Assembly: GCF_046250185.1 (NCBI RefSeq)
Contig: NZ_CP176469.1
Source of the DNA: Litorimonas sp046250185
GTDB lineage: Bacteria > Pseudomonadota > Alphaproteobacteria > Caulobacterales > Maricaulaceae
DNA: 64,000 nucleotides
Direction: 5' to 3' (one strand)
The notes under the pieces are model-generated. The model saw only the letters and a program-made list of their open reading frames with translations, searched no databases and was not told the DNA's origin. Of the stretch, positions 18,301 through 25,727 are shown one piece after another. The first letter of the stretch is position 1. Every line of letters starts with the position of its first letter. The position numbers and the translations under genes are program-made.

Positions 18301-18348
18301 GTCTATCTCCTCTAAATGTTAGTTACTAAACCAACGGAGGAGATAGAC
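18301..18348 (-). promoter_or_regulatory. Inverted repeat covering the hemerythrin ribosome-binding site
   Basis: GTCTATCTCCTC (18301-18312) and GAGGAGATAGAC (18337-18348) are perfect 12-bp arms around 24 bases. Read on the minus strand, the second-transcribed arm contains the hemerythrin Shine-Dalgarno and ends one base before its ATG, so an RNA carrying both arms would hide the start. The loop holds a smaller palindrome, TTAGTTACTAA (18319-18329). There is no T run after it on this strand, so it is not a terminator for rpoH. Confidence 0.8.
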
Positions 18349-18357
18349 TTTTGTTCC
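18333..18357 (-). promoter_or_regulatory. EcfG (general stress sigma) promoter of the hemerythrin gene
   Basis: Minus-strand GGAAC (18353-18357), 16 bases, then CGTT (18333-18336) matches the alphaproteobacterial EcfG consensus GGAAC-N16-17-CGTT exactly. It starts three bases after the rpoH stop. Transcription should begin near 18325, downstream of the first arm of the inverted repeat. Confidence 0.75.
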
Positions 18358-18360
18358 GAA

Positions 18361-19326
18361 TTAACCTTCGATCAAGCCCGCCGTGCCCGCAGCTTTTAGC
18401 ATGGCTTCTTGCAGCTTCTCAAACGCACGCCCTTCGATCTGACGAATACGCTCACGCGACACGTTGTAGATGCCCGCCAGATCTTCCAGCGTCATGGGGC
18501 TGTCAGATAAGCGGCGTTTGGCGATAATATCGCGTTCCCGCTCGTTCAGATCTGCCATTGCTGTTTGCAGCAAATCCATGCGCGCATCATGCTCTTGATC
18601 TTCGGCCAGTTGGTCTTCTTGACTATCTGTTTCGTCGACCAACCAGTCCTGCCACTGCGCAGACCCGTCTTCGCCGCCGATCGTCACATTCAAAGATGCA
18701 TCGCCGCCACCAGACATGCGGCGGTTCATCGACGTGACTTCTGTCTCTTTCACGCCCAGCTTGGTCGCGATTTTTTCGAGGTTCTCAGGCGTCAAATCAC
18801 CTTCTTCAACTGCTTTCATTTGGCCTTTCAAGCGTCTGAGATTAAAGAATAATTTCTTCTGTGCCGCCGTGGTGCCCATCTTCACGAGGGACCAAGAACG
18901 CAAGACATATTCTTGAATAGCTGCCCTGATCCACCACATTGCATAGGTCGATAGGCGGAAGCCTTTATCAGGATCAAATTTCTTGACGGCCTGCATCAGG
19001 CCGACATTGCCCTCAGAAATGACCTCCGCAATCGGCAGGCCATAGCCGCGATAGCCCATTGCGATTTTCGCCACGAGACGCAAATGCGATGTCACCATCT
19101 TTTCCGCCGCTTCAGAATCTTGATGCTCGACCCAGCGTTTGGCCAGCATAAATTCCTCATCGCGCTCCAACATCGGGAACTTACGAACCTCTTGCAAATA
19201 GCGGTTGAGGCCTTGCTCTGGCGACAACGCTACCGACAGGCTCATATTGCCAGAATAGCTCGCATCCGCTTTCGTTGCAGTCTTTGTCGCCGCTTTTGTC
19301 GGTAATGTTGTTTTTGTGTCAGCCAT
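18361..19326 (-). CDS. rpoH: Heat-shock sigma factor RpoH
   Basis: Sigma-32 family factor of 321 residues. Region 1.2/2 is LNRYLQEVRKFPMLERDEEF and LVAKIAMGYRGYGLPIAEVISEGNVGLM. The RpoH-specific box is seen as QKKLFFNLRR, and region 4.2 is LEDLAGIYNVSRERIRQIEGRAFEKL. An N-terminal Lys/Thr/Ala-rich tail of about 28 residues is extra. The start at 19326 follows GGAGGGTCCAAAT on the minus strand. The gene has its own candidate EcfG promoter and is followed by the hemerythrin gene. Confidence 0.95.
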   Translation of the reverse strand: MADTKTTLPTKAATKTATKADASYSGNMSLSVALSPEQGLNRYLQEVRKFPMLERDEEFMLAKRWVEHQDSEAAEKMVTSHLRLVAKIAMGYRGYGLPIAEVISEGNVGLMQAVKKFDPDKGFRLSTYAMWWIRAAIQEYVLRSWSLVKMGTTAAQKKLFFNLRRLKGQMKAVEEGDLTPENLEKIATKLGVKETEVTSMNRRMSGGGDASLNVTIGGEDGSAQWQDWLVDETDSQEDQLAEDQEHDARMDLLQTAMADLNERERDIIAKRRLSDSPMTLEDLAGIYNVSRERIRQIEGRAFEKLQEAMLKAAGTAGLIEG

Positions 19327-19357
19327 ATTTGGACCCTCCAGTGGCCATATATAGGTC

Positions 19358-19383
19358 TACGGATACGCGGTTTAAAGGGTTCC
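19358..19383 (-). promoter_or_regulatory. Candidate EcfG-type promoter of rpoH
   Basis: Minus-strand GGAAC (19379-19383), 17 bases, then CGTA (19358-19361) is one mismatch from GGAAC-N17-CGTT. It lies 32 bp before the rpoH ATG. In Sinorhizobium meliloti one rpoH gene is known to be controlled by the general stress sigma factor, so the idea is plausible, but the match is weaker than the hemerythrin one. Confidence 0.4.
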
Positions 19384-19416
19384 GACTTAGCTTTTTTGTA
19401 ACGTCTAAAGGGGTGT

Positions 19417-20463
19417 CTATTTTGGGAGCGTTTCCAAAATGTCGATCAGGTTCTGCATATCGGGCGGAATGGGGGCTTCAAATACCATGTCTTCCTTTGT
19501 CACAGGATGGCGAAAGCCGAGCAGTCGCGCGTGCAGGGCTTGGCGTTTAAGCGTCAAAATCGCCTCGGCCAGCCGCAATTCTGGCTCGCTTTTTTGGGTC
19601 AGAAATGCCCGCTGATGGCCATAAAGCGGATCACCGAGCAGGGGGCAGCCGAGATGGGCCATATGCACCCGAATTTGGTGCGTGCGTCCCGTCTCCAACT
19701 GACATTCGATCTGGCTCACTTTGGGTGTGCCGATAGAGGCATTTTGCGCTTGGCCAAAGCCGCGCAGATATTTGTAATGCGTAATCGCGTGGCGGCCATG
19801 GTCCGAAAACTCGATATTATTGACAGTGCCTCTGACCACGGCTTGTTTCTTGCGGTCATTTTCAGCGCGGGCGATACGGCTGATGAAAGTGCCAGATCGC
19901 GGCTTGGGCGAATGACGGGTGAGGGCGACATAGACGCGCTCTATCGTATGCTTGGCGAATTGTTTCGAAAGATATTGATGCGCACGATCCGTCTTCGCAA
20001 CAACCATGACGCCAGAGGTGTCTTTGTCGAGGCGGTGGACAATGCCGGGCCGCATGACGCCGCCAATCCCTGATAAGCTACCCTCGCAATGATGGAGCAG
20101 CGCGTTGACCAGCGTGGCAGAGCGCGAGCCAGGTGCAGGATGCACGGTCATGCCAGCGGACTTATTCAACACAATGAGTTCGTCGTCTTCATAGAGAATA
20201 TCGAGCGGAATATTTTCGGGCTTGGGTGTATCATCAATAGGCGGTGGCACTTGCACAGCATATTCAATATCGGCGCGAATTTTCGTGGTCGGCTTAACGA
20301 CTATATCGCCGTCTGCGCGCACATGGCCGCCCTCAATTAAGTCGCGTAAGCGCGAGCGCGACAGCTCTGTCCAAGTCGAGAGCCACTTATCCAGCCGCTC
20401 CCCTTGGTCAGCCTCGGTTGCTGTCTGGGCTTGCCAGCGGGCAGTTTGTTCTGGTGTCTCCAT
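19417..20463 (-). CDS. RluD-family ribosomal large subunit pseudouridine synthase
   Basis: A 348-residue pseudouridine synthase that modifies 23S rRNA. An S4 domain covers about 20-85 (GERLDKWLSTWTELSRSRLRDLIEGG), followed by the catalytic motif HRLDKDTSGVMVVAKT with the active-site aspartate near residue 150. The late ETGRTHQIRVHMAHLGCPLLGDPLYG region is family-typical. RluD is the best guess by size and domain order, but RluC-type specificity cannot be excluded. It ends 90 bp downstream of the rpoH start region and begins next to the stop of the coiled-coil gene. Confidence 0.9.
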   Translation of the reverse strand: METPEQTARWQAQTATEADQGERLDKWLSTWTELSRSRLRDLIEGGHVRADGDIVVKPTTKIRADIEYAVQVPPPIDDTPKPENIPLDILYEDDELIVLNKSAGMTVHPAPGSRSATLVNALLHHCEGSLSGIGGVMRPGIVHRLDKDTSGVMVVAKTDRAHQYLSKQFAKHTIERVYVALTRHSPKPRSGTFISRIARAENDRKKQAVVRGTVNNIEFSDHGRHAITHYKYLRGFGQAQNASIGTPKVSQIECQLETGRTHQIRVHMAHLGCPLLGDPLYGHQRAFLTQKSEPELRLAEAILTLKRQALHARLLGFRHPVTKEDMVFEAPIPPDMQNLIDILETLPK

Positions 20464-20465
20464 GA

Positions 20466-22565
20466 CTAGCTAAACGCTGCCGCGCAAATGAGAAAAGCCC
20501 GTCCATGCGCAGTGCCGAGTTCCGCACGGAGATTGGCGGGCAGAGGCGGCAGATCGCTGAGCTTATCCGCGTATTGAGAGGTGAAATCCTGAAACGCTTG
20601 CAGCATGCTCGGATTGGCGCGGAGTTCGTGGCGCAAATGCTCGGCGGGGCTTTGTAAGCGCTTGGCAACATTGGCTTGCATCGCCTCGACACCGTGATTG
20701 ACGAAGGCGTTTGACGCCTCGATGATCGTGCCGTCATCGACAATCGCAGAAGGGGCAAGCTGCAGCTGGCAGAGCGTTGCAACAATATCGCCGCCATTGA
20801 CCGCGGGTTCTGCAGGGGCGGGTTCTGGCGCACTCAGCGGTTCGCCAAAGAGCGGTTTCACAATGTCAGAGGCGCTCTGCTCTGAATTAGGATCAGGGTC
20901 AGGACGCTCTAGCCCGCCGAGCATATCCCGCCAACGCCAGCCGCCCTTATCCTTGTTCTTCGAACGGCCAAATCCCTTGGCCACGGGGGCAGGGCGGCGC
21001 AAAACGTCTGGCTCAAACGAGGTTATTTCATCGTCGGCGGACGCAATGAGCATGTCTGCACCCAAATTCAGCGGGCCATCCGTTGGGATTTCGTCAGGCA
21101 GTTCCACAATCATATCGGGGTCAAGCATATCGACAGTCTGCGGCCCACGCAGCTCTGGCACGATGCGCGGTGGTTCGACAGGCGGGAAATCGGTCTCAAG
21201 CGGCGTAATTCGCAGTCGCCCATTTCCAGCATCTGGCTGCTGCGGTTGTGGTGGCAGGCCAAGATCAAGCTCTTCGCTTTTCGTGCGAGCATTGCGCAAC
21301 TTGGCTTGTAGCGCCAACATATCGGTTTCCAATTTGGCGAGATCTTTGCGCGTTTCCGCTAGGCTTTCTTGCACACGTGTTGCCGCTTTGTCAGAAATGT
21401 CATTGGCTTTGACCTGCGCTTCCGCGATCTTGTCACCCATGTCGGAGAATTGCTGATTGATGGTTTCATTCGTCGTCAGCGAGGCCGTATTCAGCGCAGA
21501 TACCGTATCTTGACCTGAGCGAAGAGATGACATCAGAAGCTCTGCGCTCTGAGTGGCGGTTTCCGAGGCCTCGTTGATCTCGCGGACTTGCAGCGTCAAT
21601 TCTGACTGAATTTTGGTCTGTTCTTCTTGTAGGCGGGCGATCATCTCGGCGAGCTTTGTGTTCAACGTACTGATCTGGGCTTCGCTACTCGCGATTGTCT
21701 CAGAGGCGCCAGATAGCTTGCTTTCCAACGCAGAGCCTGCCTCAATAACAACCCCTGTCGTCTTGGCGAGCTTCTCTGTCGCCGTGCCGATATTGGTATT
21801 GGCTTGCTGGGTTGCGTCGGTCAGGGATTGACTTTGACGCTCAATCGCTGCGGTCAGCGTTTCCATTTTGCTATCGAATGTTCCCGAAATTGACTCGAGC
21901 GCTTGGCGTTGGAGGGTGAGATTGCGGCCCACATCCTCGGCCCTTTCTGATAAGGACAGTCCTGCTTCGTCAATCGCGCGTTTTTCGGCGGAAATATTGA
22001 CTTGGAGGGTCGAGAAATCATCAACTGTTTTAGCGAGGCGTTTGTCAACTTCGGCCAATTCTGCGCGAATTCCGTTGGCCAAGTTCTGCGTTGTGCCGAG
22101 CGCGACGTCATCGGCACGGGTCAGAGTTTCTGCAACGATTGCAATGCGTTGCGCCTCAAACGTCATCTGCGCTAGACGTCGCCAACTCATCCAGAGGAGG
22201 GTGATGAGGATTGCGGGCAACAACACGGCCATAATTAATCCCGTCAGAGCCATCGGCTCCATGGATGAACCTAGTCCTGCAACGCCAAAAACGTAGGTTG
22301 CGACTGCCGCGATCCAAACAAATGTAAGCAAAATCCCCGTCCACATGATCCACGCTGTCGCTGGTTCATCTGGCACAGTTGTGGTCTTGGCAAACATGGG
22401 CCTGTCGCGCGTGATGAATTCTGGCACCGGATCAGCTTTCGGCGGCGTCGCGCTAGGGCGCACAATCGGAGCCTCAACATGCTTGACGGGCTCTGCGTCG
22501 ATATTCTGAACGACGTCGGCAATGTCTGGCTCGATGGAAAAGATTTTCTTCGTAATGTCGGACAA
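20466..22565 (-). CDS. Large coiled-coil inner-membrane protein of unknown function
   Basis: A 699-residue protein I cannot name. A polar 70-residue N-terminus precedes two hydrophobic helices (about 71-94 and 105-126). Then comes a long Ala/Glu/Ser/Thr-rich coiled coil (about 130-415) that resembles methyl-accepting or ATPase-like coils, a Pro-rich linker (420-590), and a compact C-terminal domain (about 595-699, VATLCQLQLAPSAIVDDGTI onward). Two N-terminal TM helices plus a long cytoplasmic coil recall the polarity factor TipN of Caulobacter, but I see no sequence match. Three-base spacing to the RluD-like gene suggests cotranscription. Confidence 0.75.
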   Translation of the reverse strand: MSDITKKIFSIEPDIADVVQNIDAEPVKHVEAPIVRPSATPPKADPVPEFITRDRPMFAKTTTVPDEPATAWIMWTGILLTFVWIAAVATYVFGVAGLGSSMEPMALTGLIMAVLLPAILITLLWMSWRRLAQMTFEAQRIAIVAETLTRADDVALGTTQNLANGIRAELAEVDKRLAKTVDDFSTLQVNISAEKRAIDEAGLSLSERAEDVGRNLTLQRQALESISGTFDSKMETLTAAIERQSQSLTDATQQANTNIGTATEKLAKTTGVVIEAGSALESKLSGASETIASSEAQISTLNTKLAEMIARLQEEQTKIQSELTLQVREINEASETATQSAELLMSSLRSGQDTVSALNTASLTTNETINQQFSDMGDKIAEAQVKANDISDKAATRVQESLAETRKDLAKLETDMLALQAKLRNARTKSEELDLGLPPQPQQPDAGNGRLRITPLETDFPPVEPPRIVPELRGPQTVDMLDPDMIVELPDEIPTDGPLNLGADMLIASADDEITSFEPDVLRRPAPVAKGFGRSKNKDKGGWRWRDMLGGLERPDPDPNSEQSASDIVKPLFGEPLSAPEPAPAEPAVNGGDIVATLCQLQLAPSAIVDDGTIIEASNAFVNHGVEAMQANVAKRLQSPAEHLRHELRANPSMLQAFQDFTSQYADKLSDLPPLPANLRAELGTAHGRAFLICAAAFS

Positions 22566-22699
22566 GTCTCGCCTCTTTCAAATCTTAAAATAGTGCTGAC
22601 GGTGGTTTAACCGAATTTTCTAACCTTTGCTGTAACATGAGAATTGTTCAGGGGAAAGCCGCGAAGACGGCTCACCCGACAGGTGAATGGGAATTAATT

Positions 22700-22951
22700 A
22701 TGGGCTGGAATACTCCGGCGCGCGACCGTGCGCGCCTATCTGAGGACGAGCGGAACTATTTGCGGGCAGGGCTATCACAGTCAGGCGCGAAGCTGCCGTT
22801 ATTTGATCTAAGCGGGCAACGCATTGATCCAAAAGTGCAGCGGGCCTGTATCCAGAAGGGTTTATGCGAGCCGTGGTTTGCCAATCCGATGAAACCGGAC
22901 TGGCTGGTCTGTCGCCTGACCGAAGCGGGCCGCGAGGCTTTACGCCGCTAG
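22700..22951 (+). CDS. Small conserved-type protein, function unknown
   Basis: An 83-residue protein starting MGWNTPARDRARLSEDERNY with a GLCEPWFANPMKPDWLVCRLT core and a TEAGREALRR end that looks like a winged-helix tail. The frame is also open back to ATG 22637, but ATG 22700 follows a GGGAATTAATT leader and gives a plausible start. It overlaps the convergent protease gene by 12 bases. No name can be given. Confidence 0.55.
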   Translation: MGWNTPARDRARLSEDERNYLRAGLSQSGAKLPLFDLSGQRIDPKVQRACIQKGLCEPWFANPMKPDWLVCRLTEAGREALRR

Positions 22952-24091
22952 GGCGCTCTTCTGCCGCTGATTGATCCACCACATGATCGCGACGACAATC
23001 GATAAGATCACGATGGTCGCAATCGAATCCATGACAGGGTTTGCTTTGACTTGCCAAATAGACGGTGTTGGCAGGACGGAATTCTCGTAGTTCACAAACA
23101 GCGCCGCGAAGGTGTTGTTCCCCGCATGCACCCCAATCGCAGACTCAAGCCCGTCATCAATCAAGATCAGTAGGCAGGCGGCGAACCCAAAGAAGAAGTA
23201 ACCGCTCATGACGATCGGCAATATACCGTCTTTTGCCCCTGCCAACGCTTCGGGGTTGGCCAAATGCATGGCCATGAACAGGGCGCTCGTAATCGTAAAA
23301 GCGACCCACTTATTTTTGAAAAAATGGATCAGCCCTTGGTTAAGATAGCCGCGAAAGATGATCTCCTCCGTCGCGGATTGGATCGGCAGCAAGAGCAGCG
23401 AGATCAGCGCGTATTTGAAAAACATGCCAGCATCAAAGACGAAACTCGGCGCGTTACCTGTGGCTAGGCTCAGGCCCATGCCTGCGGTGAACAATACGCC
23501 CCACATAACAAAGAACGCCGTAAAAGTGCGCTTCCAGCGGAACTTCGCAAAGCCTGTGTGAAGGGCAGTAATCGTGCGTTTATGAATGAATTTATAACCC
23601 AAATACAAGCCGACAAGCGCTCCAGGGAAGGTTAGCAGCATGAGGGCATAGGCTAGCGGGCTGCGGCCCAATAACTGGTTGAAAACTGCGTTTAACGCCT
23701 CGCCGCCTGACATCATGGGCGCGAGGCCGTAAAGCGAAATGAATGTGCCCGCGACACCTATTCCGCAAATGATGCCCGTGACGCGCTGCGCCGTGCCTGA
23801 CGTGTTATAGCTGATCAACAACATCACGAAGGCCAAGACTGATGAGATCAAAAAGCCAAGGGTTGAAAACCCAAAACGCGCCATATCGACATCTGCAAAA
23901 CCAGCCATAGCGGCGTCGTTAAATGCCGTGCCAAGTTCGGGATCAATGCCTGTTGCAATACTGCCAAAGCCAGATGTCAAAATGACTTGGCCGATGATCC
24001 ATGTCATTAACATGCACCAAAATACAAGCGGCCACGTCCACCATTTGGAATTGCCGAGTTTGGTCTGTGCGAAGTAATTGAGGTGGGACAT
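22940..24091 (-). CDS. CPBP-family intramembrane metalloprotease
   Basis: A membrane protein of about 383 residues with eight or so hydrophobic segments. The CPBP (Abi/CAAX) motifs are present in order: SATEEIIFRGYLNQG (EExxxR), SALFMAMHLAN (FxxxH-like) and VHAGNNTFAALF (HxxxN). These form the zinc/glutamate active site of intramembrane proteases such as Rce1-like enzymes; substrates are unknown. ATG 24091 (MSHLNYFAQTKLG) is preferred to the first possible start at 24142 because AGAGAG lies just before it. It is divergent from the Hpt gene. Confidence 0.88.
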   Translation of the reverse strand: MSHLNYFAQTKLGNSKWWTWPLVFWCMLMTWIIGQVILTSGFGSIATGIDPELGTAFNDAAMAGFADVDMARFGFSTLGFLISSVLAFVMLLISYNTSGTAQRVTGIICGIGVAGTFISLYGLAPMMSGGEALNAVFNQLLGRSPLAYALMLLTFPGALVGLYLGYKFIHKRTITALHTGFAKFRWKRTFTAFFVMWGVLFTAGMGLSLATGNAPSFVFDAGMFFKYALISLLLLPIQSATEEIIFRGYLNQGLIHFFKNKWVAFTITSALFMAMHLANPEALAGAKDGILPIVMSGYFFFGFAACLLILIDDGLESAIGVHAGNNTFAALFVNYENSVLPTPSIWQVKANPVMDSIATIVILSIVVAIMWWINQRQKSALAA

Positions 24092-24170
24092 AGAACTCTC
24101 TTGGATAAAACTAACGGGCGATATGTGATTTGGGGGTAACATAAGCCATGAAAATGTCTAGAAAATCTAT

Positions 24171-24539
24171 ATGTCCGACGATTCTCCCGAAATAGATTTT
24201 GATCACTTGCGCCAATATGTTGGCAAGGATGCTGAGCTGACCCGCGAAGTGTTTGGCATGTTCCAAAATCAAGTCGATATGTGGGCGCGGTCTTTGACTG
24301 CGGATGCCGATGACGAAATTTGGGAAGCGGTGACACATTCGCTGAAAGGCTCGGCATTGGCCGTTGGTGCTATACGGCTGGCGGATTTATGCGAACGGGC
24401 AGAAGTATTAGTGGGCGCGGGTAACCGCCCGGGCGCGCGCGATGTGGCAGTCCAAAATATTGAATTTCGGATTTCCTGCGTCATCACAGAAATTCAGCGT
24501 TGGGAATATCGCGACAAGCTCGGCAAGCCGAACCTCTAA
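24171..24539 (+). CDS. Histidine phosphotransfer (Hpt) domain protein
   Basis: A 122-residue single-domain phosphotransfer protein. The phosphorylatable histidine is in THSLKGSALAVGAIRLADLCE near residue 56, in the middle of a four-helix bundle. A sensor hybrid kinase and a response regulator should act on either side of it, but none is nearby, so it is an orphan Hpt. A minus-strand terminator lies immediately downstream for the convergent gene. Confidence 0.88.
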   Translation: MSDDSPEIDFDHLRQYVGKDAELTREVFGMFQNQVDMWARSLTADADDEIWEAVTHSLKGSALAVGAIRLADLCERAEVLVGAGNRPGARDVAVQNIEFRISCVITEIQRWEYRDKLGKPNL

Positions 24540-24588
24540 CGCCTAACTTCCCAAAAAAGGCCATCACTCGTGCTGATGTGCGGCCAAA

Positions 24589-24616
24589 GAAAAAGGCCAC
24601 TCATGATGAGCGGCCT
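24589..24616 (-). terminator. Rho-independent terminator of the orphan secreted-protein gene
   Basis: On the minus strand, AGGCCGCTCAT and ATGAGTGGCCT pair with one mismatch and are followed by T5. The plus-strand stem is 24594-24616 with A-rich sequence at 24589-24594. A second, less regular GGCC stem with T6 on the same strand is at 24553-24585. They end the minus-strand gene at 24658. Confidence 0.85.
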
Positions 24617-24657
24617 CTTCCCGAGATCTGCGTGAACTCTAAGTCTAAGCGGTTAGC

Positions 24658-25509
24658 TTACGGTACGAACACTGTGTAAGTGACGTCCGCTTGCAAAGTG
24701 CCGACACCCATTGAGAGGTCATAGCCTTGCACACCAGCTGTCGCTGAATCGGCGTCCAGCGTGTAAACGCTGTTGATGCGAACTGACTGCTCAGCCAATG
24801 TACCGACAGTTGCAGCTGTTTTTTGCGTGCCTGTCATAACAGTTGTTGGCGCGGCGTTCAGTGTGCCGAGGTTTTCACCTGTCACTACTGTTCCAGGAAC
24901 CTGTGCAGCTGAACCGAAAGCCAAGCCTCCGTCCGTGCCGCTTGGCGTGATGGACATATCAAGCGCGATATTGTCGTAGCTCATGGACGCGAAGTCACCA
25001 TTTGCAGCCAAAGCAGAGCTTGTCGCTGAGATGTTGAACGCGGCGTTAGACGCAACGTAGAAGCTAGAATTATGTGTGCCGACCAAGCCGCCACCAATGT
25101 CAGTTGCGGCGTCGATGCCGAAAGCTGTCAGTGTGTCTGCTGCGTCGAGGACGCCAACTGTGCCTGCATCTGTGAAGACGCCGCCAGATGTTTCGCCAGT
25201 CACTGGATCAAATGTCGCTGCGCCAACGGCAGTCGCTGATCCTGGGATCGGGTCGAGTGTGCCAGTGACAACAGAATAGACGTCGCCTGCGATCAAATCA
25301 GCGCCGGCAGTGCCAGACGCTGGTGTCAGCAAGACAAAGTCAGACACGACAGGGGCTGTGCCAGAATTGGCAGCCGTATCAGTGCCGCCCCAGACGACAA
25401 CAACGCCGAGGACTTGGAAGAATGGACGGTCGATAACAGACGCGTAAGCCGTGCTACCCATCAGCATGGCGGCCGCGCCGCCAGCAAGTGCTAGTTTTTT
25501 AAAAGACAT
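24658..25509 (-). CDS. Orphan secreted paralogue of the 15985-16827 protein
   Basis: A 283-residue exported protein: signal peptide MSFKKLALAGGAAAMLMGSTAYA, then a Gly/Ala/Thr/Ser-rich, cysteine-free, beta-predicted mature chain ending TYTVFVP. It aligns with the chaperone-linked protein over its whole length (SVIDRPFF/SFLDEDFW; VLDAADT/YLDAGDT; GDFA...SGTDGGLAFG/SGNDGGFEYG; YDLSMGVGTLQADV/YDMSMGTGSLNVDV). It lacks the four cysteines of its paralogue. High Thr/Ser/Ala content and its own terminator suggest an abundant surface or matrix protein. No family name recognised. Confidence 0.75.
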   Translation of the reverse strand: MSFKKLALAGGAAAMLMGSTAYASVIDRPFFQVLGVVVVWGGTDTAANSGTAPVVSDFVLLTPASGTAGADLIAGDVYSVVTGTLDPIPGSATAVGAATFDPVTGETSGGVFTDAGTVGVLDAADTLTAFGIDAATDIGGGLVGTHNSSFYVASNAAFNISATSSALAANGDFASMSYDNIALDMSITPSGTDGGLAFGSAAQVPGTVVTGENLGTLNAAPTTVMTGTQKTAATVGTLAEQSVRINSVYTLDADSATAGVQGYDLSMGVGTLQADVTYTVFVP

Positions 25510-25727
25510 GTTTTAGTTCCCAAAGTTACCCTGGTTCAGCCCAGGTGAAAAACCACCGTAGCGGAAGGGACTTTCGGTCACGTTTAGAGATGTGGTCAAA
25601 AATGGGTCAAAGATCATGGTTAATAGATTATGACCGCCATAATAACGTCGCGACATTCACTTTTTTGCGCCCCAATCCAGACAAGAATCACTGTAACAAA
25701 AGACAAGTCGTTTTTGAGGGGCGTGTT
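25510..25727. other. Intergenic leader between divergent secreted-protein and A2M genes
   Basis: No gene seen. It holds a small inverted repeat CCTGG/CCAGG (about 25530-25545) in the minus-strand leader and two direct GGTCAAA copies (25594-25600, 25605-25611) 11 bp apart, which could be one operator face. The A2M frame is open through here but has no credible start before ATG 25728. Confidence 0.4.

Noticed and set aside
25516..25520. Minus-strand GGAAC before the orphan secreted-protein gene
   Set aside because: It lies within a dozen bases of the ATG and cannot be a -35.
25545..25727. Longer N-terminus for the A2M gene (61 extra residues)
   Set aside because: The extra part is polar, has no ribosome-binding site and would bury the membrane anchor; GAGGGG marks ATG 25728.
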